Positions 21,623-27,553 of a stretch of 27,553 nt of DNA are shown piece after piece. The stretch is taken from positions 1 to 27,553 of the IMG/VR virus record IMGVR_UViG_3300046782_000266; one strand, 5' to 3'. Source of the stretch: a virus. The translations under genes and the position numbers were made by a program. The stretch's first letter is position 1. Each line of letters opens with the position of its first letter. A model generated the notes under the pieces. The model saw nothing but the letters and a program-made list of their open reading frames with translations. It had not been told where the DNA came from and made no database searches.

Positions 21623-22096
21623 ATGGCCGACACGATCCGGCAAAAGTTGGTCGACGAAATCAAACGCCGGTTGGCTTCGATCACCGTGGCGAACGGATAC
21701 GCCACCGACCTCGGCACCGGACCAATCAACGAGTGGCCGGTGGTCTACCAGGAAGAAGAATTGCCGGCACTCGGCGTTTTCGACCTGGTGAACAACACGG
21801 TGCAGGAATACGCGCAAGAAAAACAGATCATGAACGAGTTGCCATTTCAGGTGCGCATATTTCTCCAACGCGATCCGGATGCGCGCCAGGTTCGATTGAT
21901 GATCGGCGACGTGATGCAAGCGGTGATCACGAATCCGACCAGTGGCGAACGCGATGCCAGGTTTGGTGGTCTGGCCGTCGATTCACAACCGCAAGAAGAT
22001 GGCTTCATCGTGCCAAAGGATTCGTTCCAGATCGACGGCGCCGCGGTGGGTTTCATGGTCCAATTTTTGTCGGCACCTTTTAACGCGTATGAGTGA
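21623..22096 (+). CDS. Tail terminator candidate (gpU-like position)
   Basis: This 157-residue protein begins MADTIRQKLVDEIKRRLASI and continues with INEWPVVYQEEELPALGVFD, NELPFQVRIFLQRDPDARQV, RLMIGDVMQAVIT and GFMVQFLSAPFNAYE. A first helix, a strand with 'ELPALGVFD', a strand with 'xxLxFQVRIxL' and a helix 'RxMIGDVxxAI' form the usual pattern of phage tail terminator/completion proteins. These cap the tail tube and join it to the head. The gene lies directly before the tail tube gene and starts 0 nt after the previous stop. Confidence 0.75.
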   Translation: MADTIRQKLVDEIKRRLASITVANGYATDLGTGPINEWPVVYQEEELPALGVFDLVNNTVQEYAQEKQIMNELPFQVRIFLQRDPDARQVRLMIGDVMQAVITNPTSGERDARFGGLAVDSQPQEDGFIVPKDSFQIDGAAVGFMVQFLSAPFNAYE

Positions 22097-22110
22097 AGGA
22101 GAATTGAGCA

Positions 22111-22896
22111 ATGAGTGTTCCTGATTATTTTATCGGCGCCGGTGATATCAAGGTGTCGTTCCTCGACGTGAACGGCAATCCGACGGTGTGGCGTGACGTC
22201 GGCGAGACACCACAATTTGAATACTCACAAACGGCCGAGTTTGTGGACAACTACAAAACCGGAAAGACTGGTCCAAATCTCCAGGACTTGCATATTTTGA
22301 TTCGCCGCACCGGCGCGTTGAAAATGCAACTCAAGGAAAAGAACGCGAAAAATCTCGAGTTGATTCTGCACGGCGTATCGAGTGAAGAAGATGCCGGCGC
22401 CGAATCCGTGCCGGTGGTGCTACCGGATGGCATCAAGGTGAACGATGTTTTCCTGGTGCCAGGTCCTCATTGCGGCATCACCGATTTGATTTTGAAAGAC
22501 TCGGCCGCGGCCACGCCGGCCACGCTGGTCGAGGGCACCGACTACACGTTCGATGCGGCCAGCAAGTTGATCACGTTCCTGGTGGTCGCCAGCTTCACGC
22601 AACCGTTTCAAATCTTCTCTTACAGTTACGCGGCCAGTTCTGGCGTGATCATCGCCGCTAAGACACCACCGGATTGTGCGGTGCTGTTCGACGGCATCAA
22701 CCTGGCCGTGCAGGACCAAAAGGTGTGGGCACGTTTCGACCGCGTGGCGTTCTCGCCGGCCGCAACCTACGCATTGAAGGCCGGTGGCGCCGGTGGCACG
22801 GCCAACGAGGTCGCGATGTACGAGCTCGACGGCACGGTGCTGTTGAAACCTGGCAACGTGCAGGATGATGGCTACGGTGAATTGCGCAGTTACTAA
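22111..22896 (+). CDS. Major tail tube protein candidate
   Basis: This 261-residue protein reads MSVPDYFIGAGDIKVSFLDV, then GETPQFEYSQTAEFVDNYKT, ALKMQLKEKNAKNLELILHG, and a C-terminal beta-rich half with FDRVAFSPAATYALKAGGAG and VAMYELDGTVLLKPG. The pattern 'GxGxIxxxFLDxxGNPxxWRxVGExPxFEYS' and its size and location point to a tube protein. An internal segment (TPATLVEGTDYTFDAASKLI) resembles an added immunoglobulin-like insert. AAGGAG lies about 10 nt before the ATG. An 18-bp hairpin begins 12 nt after the stop, as might protect or trim an abundant message. Confidence 0.78.
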   Translation: MSVPDYFIGAGDIKVSFLDVNGNPTVWRDVGETPQFEYSQTAEFVDNYKTGKTGPNLQDLHILIRRTGALKMQLKEKNAKNLELILHGVSSEEDAGAESVPVVLPDGIKVNDVFLVPGPHCGITDLILKDSAAATPATLVEGTDYTFDAASKLITFLVVASFTQPFQIFSYSYAASSGVIIAAKTPPDCAVLFDGINLAVQDQKVWARFDRVAFSPAATYALKAGGAGGTANEVAMYELDGTVLLKPGNVQDDGYGELRSY

Positions 22897-22907
22897 ATTT
22901 TAATCTT

Positions 22908-22954
22908 CCACCAGGTCGGCCGTGGTTTGTCAGATGCCGCGGTCGGTCTGGTGG
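22908..22954 (+). other. Long hairpin after the tail tube gene
   Basis: The arms 22908-22925 and 22937-22954 can pair over all 18 positions (14 Watson-Crick and 4 G-U) around the 11-nt loop TTTGTCAGATG. No T-run follows, so it is not a classical terminator. It sits in the 188-bp gap between the tail tube and the tail chaperone genes, where I see no coding sequence. Confidence 0.6.
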
Positions 22955-23046
22955 ACCAACGATTGATAATCCTACCGACTCGAACCACCTACCACCGGCG
23001 CGCGAACCACGCCGAGGATTTGAAACCAATCAACCGTTCCACGTGG

Positions 23047-23068
23047 CACTAGGAAACGTTTCCTGGTG
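23047..23068 (+). promoter_or_regulatory. 22-bp palindrome before the tail chaperone gene
   Basis: The sequence is symmetric around AACGTT (23055-23060). A perfect 14-bp core, AGGAAACGTTTCCT, is extended by CAC/GTG with one T-G pair. It could be an operator, or in RNA a 9-bp stem with an ACGU loop. It lies 17 nt before ATG 23085, with AAGGA in between. Confidence 0.45.
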
Positions 23069-23084
23069 CGAAGGACTTTCCAAC

Positions 23085-23429
23085 ATGGCCAAAATCGAAA
23101 TCAACAAAATCAAAAGTGGTGGCCGGCACACGGTCAAGGTCACACTCTCGTTTGAGGACAACGGCAAAACCAGCACCGAGCAAATGCGCGTTGTCTACCG
23201 TGGCATCTCACTCGACGAAGGCGAACAGATCGAAGCGCAATTCAATGCGACGCCAGACAAACGCCAGGCATTGATCGATGCGTTGGTCCACAACGTGATC
23301 GAGTTGCCAGACGTCGTAGACAACGGCCAACCGGTGCCACCGTCGGCCGAATTCTTCGCGACACTCGACACGTATTATTTGAATCGCATCAACCAGGCAA
23401 TCACGGATGATCGCCAGGGAAACGAATAA
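23085..23429 (+). CDS. Tail assembly chaperone, short form (gpG-like)
   Basis: Tail assembly chaperones hold the tape measure protein while the tail tube forms. This 114-residue protein reads MAKIEINKIKSGGRHTVKVT, VVYRGISLDEGEQIEAQFNA, DALVHNVIELPDVVDNGQPV and ends with DDRQGNE. It has the acidic, helical look and the exact location, between the tube and tape measure genes, of gpG-type chaperones. I chose ATG 23085, with AAGGA upstream, over GTG 23043. Near its end the slip heptamer GGGAAAC (23417-23423) is in the correct phase (G GGA AAC), which supports the assignment. Confidence 0.85.
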   Translation: MAKIEINKIKSGGRHTVKVTLSFEDNGKTSTEQMRVVYRGISLDEGEQIEAQFNATPDKRQALIDALVHNVIELPDVVDNGQPVPPSAEFFATLDTYYLNRINQAITDDRQGNE

Positions 23430-23617
23430 ACCTTCGCTTGCTCACCTTGTGGTATGAGACCGGTGGCGCGCGAGGGTTGCCGTTGGAAGGACAAGAATTG
23501 ATTGACCTGGCTTTTGATCTCCACGTGTTGCCAGAACAATTGCTCACCAGCGATCCGACCTGGTTACACAAACTATTGGCCGCACGTTACGCACGCGTGA
23601 TGGCGCGTCGCAAATAG
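23423..23617 (+). CDS. Tail assembly chaperone, -1 frameshift extension (gpT-like)
   Basis: After a -1 shift at GGGAAAC the frame continues RINLRLLTLWYETGGARGLP, then LEGQELIDLAFDLHVLPEQL, LTSDPTWLHKLLAARYARVM and ARRK, stopping at 23615-23617. It has no start codon near its beginning, so it is made only as a fusion with the gpG-like part, giving about 177 residues. In lambda the same arrangement (GGGAAAG) produces gpGT at a fixed low ratio. Both the heptamer and its phase are seen directly. The frame fills the gap between the short form and the tape measure gene. Confidence 0.85.
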   Translation, partial: RINLRLLTLWYETGGARGLPLEGQELIDLAFDLHVLPEQLLTSDPTWLHKLLAARYARVMARRK

Positions 23618-23629
23618 GACCACCAACGC

Positions 23630-26410
23630 ATGGCACGCCAGATCGAAGCATACAAACTCAGAACCGAACTTGCGGTCGACGCGAGCAAAGGTTCCGCGGC
23701 CATTAAGAGTTTCCAAAAAGAGGTCGACAACACCGGATCGAGTGTTAAGAAACTCGGCACCGAGATCGACAAGGCCGGCGAGAAATCCGGCAAAACGTTT
23801 GGCGAGAAATTCAGCGGTGCGGCCACCGCGGTGATCACCGGATCGTTCGACTCGTTGGGCCAGACACTCGGATCGATCATCGGCACGGCCATCATGCCAG
23901 GCATCGGCACCGCGGTGGGTTCGACGGTTGGATCGGCCGTCGACAAATATGGCAGTGCGTTCACTGGCATGATTCAGCAAGGTCTCGAACTGAATAAGGT
24001 TCTCGAACAGACCAATCTCGAATTCACGACCTTTGCTGGCAGTGCAGACGAAGCAAAAAAATACCTCGACGGCATCAAGAAGATGGCCACCGAAACCGGC
24101 AACGATCCAAAGTTTCTAATTGAGACCAGCGAACGATTGTATGACCTCACCGACAATCTAAAACTCTCCACGACACTGTTGAAAGCGGCGACGGACCAGG
24201 CCGCGGATTTTGGTGGTTCGGCCGAGGTGATCACGAAGGTGGCCGACTCGTTGGGCCTGGTCGCCGAAAAAGGTGAACTAGCTACACGCGATCTCAAAAC
24301 ACTCTACAAGCTCGGCGTCAACGCCAAACAATATTTGGCCGAGGCCACCGGCAAAAGCGAAAAGGAAATCACCAAGTTGATCGCCGCTGGTCGCATCCGT
24401 GGCGACGTCGCATCGCGTTTGATTGCCGAGGGTATCGAACGCAAAAAAGGTGGCTATGCGGCGCAAGTGGCTAGCAGCACACTCGGTGGTGCGCAACGCG
24501 TATTCGGCGCGCGGATGCAACTCACCGAAGCGGCCGGCACCGAGAAGTTGGCCGGTGGTCTAAAAGAGATGTATCAGACGGCCGACAAAGTTTTGTCGAG
24601 TGACACCGCACAACAACTGGTGGCATTCCTCGACCGGTCGGCCGGCCAACTAATTGATTTTGCCAGCAAAGGAATCCGCGGTGGCATCGACCTGGCGCAA
24701 GGTGTCGCCGAAGGCATCACCGGCAACGAGTCAGTGCAATCGATGAGTAAATCGGTGAACGATTTCGGCGATTACCTCACGCGATTGTTCTATACGACTT
24801 TCGACATCCGCACACCGTCGCACGTGATGGAACGTGAGGTCGGCATTCCGTTGGGTCAAGGCATGGCCATCGGTATTGGACCAGGTTTCGCGGCCTCGTT
24901 TGGCGTGAGTAAAGATCAAATCATTCAGACACTCGAAAGTCTGCTAAACGATCCGCGCGTACAGGCCATGATGGACGTGATCGGCAAAGGTGAAGGCACG
25001 ATCACCAAAAACGGTCAACGCATCTACAACAAACTATTTGGTGGCCAACGCGTCGCACTCGGCACCGAGCATCCAAACGTCCACGTTCCTTTTGGGGGAA
25101 CGAGTTCCACCGCGGCCGGTTTCGGTCAATTCCTGCATGGCACCTGGGAAATGATCGAGAAGAAAATCGGCAAGAAACTTGATTTCTCGAATCCGCATGA
25201 TCAAGAACTCGCCGTCGCGTTCCTCATGTTCGACCGCGGCATGATTGGACCATTGATGCAGGGTGACATCGCCGGCGCGATCAAAAAAGGCGCGCCAGAA
25301 TGGGCCTCGTTGCCGACCTCACCATACGGCCAACCAACGCAAAAAATGGCCGGCGCGTTGTCGACGTACACTTCGCGATTGGCCGCACACGCCGGTGGCG
25401 TGCAACCGGTGGCCGTGGTCCAATGGGGACAACAGGACATCACCGGCATGGCCGGCCAAATCTTCAAAGGTGGTGGTGCTGGTGGTGGCGCGCCGCAAGT
25501 GTTGGACGCATCCGCGGATATCCAAACATTCGTGCAGACGATCAACGACTCGGTGCCGGTGGTGGTCGACGCGCAAAAAGCGCAAGAAGAATTAATCGGC
25601 GTTGACGTGCAACGCCAGAACCAACTCGCCAGGATGACCGAGGTGACGTTGAAATCGTTGTCGCCGTTGGAAGCGCAAACGCTGGCCGAAAACGAACGCA
25701 CCAAAAACGCCATCAAGATCACAAAGGAATCGCAAAAGGCCAACGCCGAACAACTCATCCGGTCGCAAGATATTTTGGGGATGCTCGGTGGTGCGGTCGG
25801 CCAGATCGCCGGCATGATGCCGCAACAAACGGTCGGCAAAAAACGCGGTCTGTTCTCGAAGATACTTGGCATCGCCGCACCGTTTTTAAGTTTCATTCCT
25901 GGCATCGGTCCAATCGCGTCGACGTTGGCCGGCATGGCCTCGGCCGGCCTCGGTGGCAATTGGGGTGGCGTGGTATCCGGTCTCGCAACTGGCCTGGCAT
26001 CCGGTGGCGTGTTCAATCCGTTGCGCGACGATAAGCACGTCGACAGTGGTTTGATTACGAGCACCGCAACACCGATGGCCACCTCGCTTGATTTGAAACC
26101 GTTGATTCCGCGCGCCGCTGGTGGTGCCGTCTACCGTGGCACGCGTTACGTGGTCGGCGAGCAAGGCGCCGAAACGTTTACACCGACCGAGAACGGCTAC
26201 ATCACGCCGCACGGCGCGAGCTCGGCCGGCGCCGGTGGTGGTGGTGGTGGCTTGCTTGCGGCCGCGGCCGAGTTGCGCGCCGCAGTGCAACACCTCAACT
26301 CGATGCCGGCGTCGCACGTGGTGATGCGTGGTGCGCACGGTCTGGTGCGCGCGATGGATGCCGACGCTGGTTTGATTCGATTGGTCTCGCAACGGCAACG
26401 ACTTGCTTGA
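23630..26410 (+). CDS. Tape measure protein with embedded lytic transglycosylase-like domain
   Basis: The tape measure sets tail length and is ejected with the DNA. This 926-residue protein has an N-terminal helical part with a hydrophobic, Gly-rich segment (SIIGTAIMPGIGTAVGSTVG, about 80-105). A domain follows at about 445-590 that resembles lambda R transglycosylase: GKGEGT with E455 as catalytic candidate, GTSSTAAGFGQFLHGTWEMI, DFSNPHDQELAVAFLMFDRG, PEWASLPTSPYGQP. The C-terminal part has Gly-rich hydrophobic stretches and the tape measure signature AAGGAVYRGTRYVVGEQGAE then TFTP, plus a Gly run. The enzyme domain would open the peptidoglycan during DNA entry. It starts 12 nt after the chaperone extension. 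Confidence 0.92.
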   Translation: MARQIEAYKLRTELAVDASKGSAAIKSFQKEVDNTGSSVKKLGTEIDKAGEKSGKTFGEKFSGAATAVITGSFDSLGQTLGSIIGTAIMPGIGTAVGSTVGSAVDKYGSAFTGMIQQGLELNKVLEQTNLEFTTFAGSADEAKKYLDGIKKMATETGNDPKFLIETSERLYDLTDNLKLSTTLLKAATDQAADFGGSAEVITKVADSLGLVAEKGELATRDLKTLYKLGVNAKQYLAEATGKSEKEITKLIAAGRIRGDVASRLIAEGIERKKGGYAAQVASSTLGGAQRVFGARMQLTEAAGTEKLAGGLKEMYQTADKVLSSDTAQQLVAFLDRSAGQLIDFASKGIRGGIDLAQGVAEGITGNESVQSMSKSVNDFGDYLTRLFYTTFDIRTPSHVMEREVGIPLGQGMAIGIGPGFAASFGVSKDQIIQTLESLLNDPRVQAMMDVIGKGEGTITKNGQRIYNKLFGGQRVALGTEHPNVHVPFGGTSSTAAGFGQFLHGTWEMIEKKIGKKLDFSNPHDQELAVAFLMFDRGMIGPLMQGDIAGAIKKGAPEWASLPTSPYGQPTQKMAGALSTYTSRLAAHAGGVQPVAVVQWGQQDITGMAGQIFKGGGAGGGAPQVLDASADIQTFVQTINDSVPVVVDAQKAQEELIGVDVQRQNQLARMTEVTLKSLSPLEAQTLAENERTKNAIKITKESQKANAEQLIRSQDILGMLGGAVGQIAGMMPQQTVGKKRGLFSKILGIAAPFLSFIPGIGPIASTLAGMASAGLGGNWGGVVSGLATGLASGGVFNPLRDDKHVDSGLITSTATPMATSLDLKPLIPRAAGGAVYRGTRYVVGEQGAETFTPTENGYITPHGASSAGAGGGGGGLLAAAAELRAAVQHLNSMPASHVVMRGAHGLVRAMDADAGLIRLVSQRQRLA

Positions 26411-26432
26411 AATCCGACGCGTGCGTGCGCCA

Positions 26433-26487
26433 GGCCGGCGCGTGCGGTGCGTTCATGGTGCCGGCCAGGCAATGAGGCACGCCGGCC
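26433..26487 (+). other. GC-rich foldback in the gap after the tape measure gene
   Basis: GGCCGGC and GTGC (26433-26439, 26442-26445) can pair with GCAC and GCCGGCC (26477-26487) with a 2-nt bulge. Copies of CCGACGCGT flank it (from 26414 and 26490). The 109-bp gap otherwise holds no coding sequence that I can support. The self-complementary GGCCGGC words allow several pairings, so the exact fold is uncertain. Confidence 0.3.
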
Positions 26488-26519
26488 GGCCGACGCGTTA
26501 CAGGTCAAATAAACGCCAA

Positions 26520-26954
26520 ATGTTCACGACACTCAACACCGAGGGATTTCTGTTCACGCAAATCGAGATCGTGTGGTCGGTGTTGAAGGCCGATTTCGGC
26601 GCCGGCCTCGGTGCGGCCGCACTGGTCGGTGCGCCAGGTGGCACGCGCACGTGGACGATCTCGATCACCGCGTTGCCGGATTCTGAGGACGTCGAGACCA
26701 AAACGCGCGCCGCTTATTTGTGGCAGTTCTATCGCGCCAGCAAAGCGGCCGACGATGCGCCGTTCTGGATCGAGGTCGACGATCCAGCGACCGGCACGCG
26801 CCGGCTATACCTGGCCAGGTTCACCGATCACAAACTCAGTTACGAGGTGCTATGCGCGAAGGTGTACGGCAACGGATTGAATCTCGCCGAGGCGCGCGTG
26901 CTCGGCACGGTGTCGCCGGTGCCGGTGGGATTGGCGTCGAGGATTGGGCAATGA
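26520..26954 (+). CDS. Minor tail protein, gpM-like candidate, copy 1
   Basis: From ATG 26520 this 144-residue protein reads MFTTLNTEGFLFTQIEIVWS, TWTISITALPDSEDVETKTR, AAYLWQFYRASKAADDAPFW, RLYLARFTDHKLSYEVLCAK and GNGLNLAEARVLG. It is a paralog of the next gene over nearly all its length. The pattern of strand, 'xFGxGx', then AYxWQFYxAxKAxxxxPFW and a final YLAxF strand resembles lambda M-type minor tail proteins of the tail tip. Copy 1 lacks about 30 residues that copy 2 has before the AYxWQF motif. The ATG was preferred over an upstream TTG or CTG because residues before it look non-coding. Confidence 0.65.
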   Translation: MFTTLNTEGFLFTQIEIVWSVLKADFGAGLGAAALVGAPGGTRTWTISITALPDSEDVETKTRAAYLWQFYRASKAADDAPFWIEVDDPATGTRRLYLARFTDHKLSYEVLCAKVYGNGLNLAEARVLGTVSPVPVGLASRIGQ

Positions 26955-27472
26955 CCTGGCCGACACTCAACACCGAGGGTTTTCTAATCACCGAGATCGC
27001 CGGCAACTGGTCGATCCGCACGGCCGAGTTTGGTGATGGTTACAGTGCGGCCAAACTCGACGGATTACCGGAAGGCCGGCGCACGTGGACCATGAAAATC
27101 TCGGCACTACCTGGCGACAACTCGGCCGCACCAATCGCCGATGATTTCAGTGCGCCGGCGTTCGTGTTGCGCGAGACCGCGGATCGTGTGGGCTATGTCC
27201 TGGCCGAGAACGGTGGCCGCTTGATTCTCGATGTGGCCTATTCGCGCGCCGCTTATGTCTGGCAATTCTTCCAGGCCAGCAAAGCGGCCGGCGACCGACC
27301 GTTTTGGATCGAAATGGAAAATCCAGAACTCGGCCGGCGCGAGTTATACCTGGCGCAATTCGACGACGACAAAATCACGTTCGAGGTGTTATGCGCGAAG
27401 GTGTACGGCACCGGTTTAAATCTCAGCGAACGCCGCATCAGTGGCACCACGTCGCCGGTGCCGGCACCGTGA
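26951..27472 (+). CDS. Minor tail protein, gpM-like candidate, copy 2
   Basis: This 173-residue protein starts at ATG 26951, overlapping the TGA of copy 1. It reads MTWPTLNTEGFLITEIAGNW, SIRTAEFGDGYSAAKLDGLP, then RTWTMKISALP, AAYVWQFFQASKAAGDRPFW, YLAQFDDDKITFEVLCAKVY and GTGLNLSERRISGTTSPVPA. The AEFGDGY motif is typical of gpM-like minor tail proteins and is weaker in copy 1. Tail-tip genes with this domain sit just after the tape measure gene in siphoviruses, as here. The tandem pair suggests duplication followed by divergence. Confidence 0.7.
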   Translation: MTWPTLNTEGFLITEIAGNWSIRTAEFGDGYSAAKLDGLPEGRRTWTMKISALPGDNSAAPIADDFSAPAFVLRETADRVGYVLAENGGRLILDVAYSRAAYVWQFFQASKAAGDRPFWIEMENPELGRRELYLAQFDDDKITFEVLCAKVYGTGLNLSERRISGTTSPVPAP

Positions 27473-27485
27473 AAGGATTGGACCG

Positions 27486-27553
27486 ATGAGCACGAATCCA
27501 AACGATCTCAAGATGTCCGAGTTTCCGCTGGCCGGTCCAATCGACCTGTTGAC
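27486..27553 (+). CDS. Start of a probable tail fibre or tip gene (runs off window)
   Basis: ATG 27486 follows AAAGGATTGGACC. Only 22 residues are visible: MSTNPNDLKMSEFPLAGPID, then LL and part of a further codon. The 'KMSEFPLAGxIDLL' pattern recalls the start of phage tail fibre and tip proteins, where 'kiSdLP' precedes a short beta domain. The frame is open to the window edge. The call rests on position and a short motif. Confidence 0.5.
   Translation, partial: MSTNPNDLKMSEFPLAGPIDLL

Noticed and set aside
20912-21919. 335-codon minus-strand open frame across the neck genes
   Set aside because: It covers four short sense genes with overlapping starts and a slip site, and its product is an Arg/Phe/His-rich shadow sequence.
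22976-22987. GGTTCGAGTCGG on the minus strand, resembling a tRNA T loop
   Set aside because: The flanking bases do not form a T stem and no anticodon arm or acceptor is present.
23043-23084. GTG 23043 as the start of the tail chaperone gene
   Set aside because: The palindrome at 23047-23068 would fall inside the coding part, and ATG 23085 has AAGGA at a suitable distance and starts the conserved-looking sequence.
25201-26082. 293-codon minus-strand open frame
   Set aside because: It is antisense to the transglycosylase-like and C-terminal parts of the tape measure gene and is rich in Cys and Pro as expected for a shadow frame.
1-27553. CRISPR array, insertion sequence or transposase
   Set aside because: No regularly spaced repeats, terminal inverted repeats or transposase motifs were found; the direct repeats near 753-1059 are too few and irregular for CRISPR.

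Overview
The window is a temperate tailed-phage genome segment of siphovirus-like layout, GC-rich (roughly 60 % by eye), with nearly all genes on the + strand and many start/stop overlaps of the ATGA type. The host cannot be named from the sequence. The attachment core is the 3' part of a bacterial tRNA-Lys(CTT) with an encoded CCA, and leucine is written largely as TTG, CTC and CTG. No intact tRNA 5' half lies left of the core and phage genes continue to its right, which fits an attP (unintegrated or circular phage) better than a prophage end. The integrase runs off the left edge and a probable tail-fibre gene runs off the right edge.

Left end (1-1530): a leftward tyrosine integrase (N-terminal 242 residues), then a 350-bp attachment region with a tRNA-Lys core flanked by five direct repeats that look like integrase arm sites, then a stretch with a probably decayed ORF. 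Middle accessory region (1527-12969): small zinc-finger and hypothetical proteins, a DnaD-like candidate, a large ParB-like protein, a VRR-NUC nuclease, a cascade of three tiny overlapping membrane proteins, a winged-helix candidate, and a tandem array of three ParB-like genes. Two of the array genes are fused to different N6/N4 DNA methyltransferases; the third carries a short alternative tail.

Right half (12976-27553): a packaging and morphogenesis operon in the order terminase small subunit, GpA-type terminase large subunit, a fiber-tail-adaptor/gpW-like fusion, lambda-type portal, HK97 protease fused to a major capsid protein, a second stand-alone capsid protein, a small head protein, head-tail connector, tail terminator, tail tube, tail assembly chaperone pair (gpG/gpGT), tape measure with an embedded lambda R-like transglycosylase, two tandem minor tail proteins, and the start of a fibre-like gene.

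The most unusual signals are: (1) a -1 slip site in an A10 run that would extend the small head protein by a lysine/proline-rich tail and end in an ATGA overlap with the next gene; (2) a textbook GGGAAAC slip site joining the two chaperone frames, the second of which has no start codon of its own; (3) two capsid paralogs, the second starting at exactly the residue that follows the protease/scaffold part of the first; (4) three intergenic hairpins in the capsid region that share a loop sequence but have different, complementary stems; (5) the triplicated ParB module with exchanged C-terminal domains; (6) the lambda-like arrangement of arm repeats around a tRNA core.
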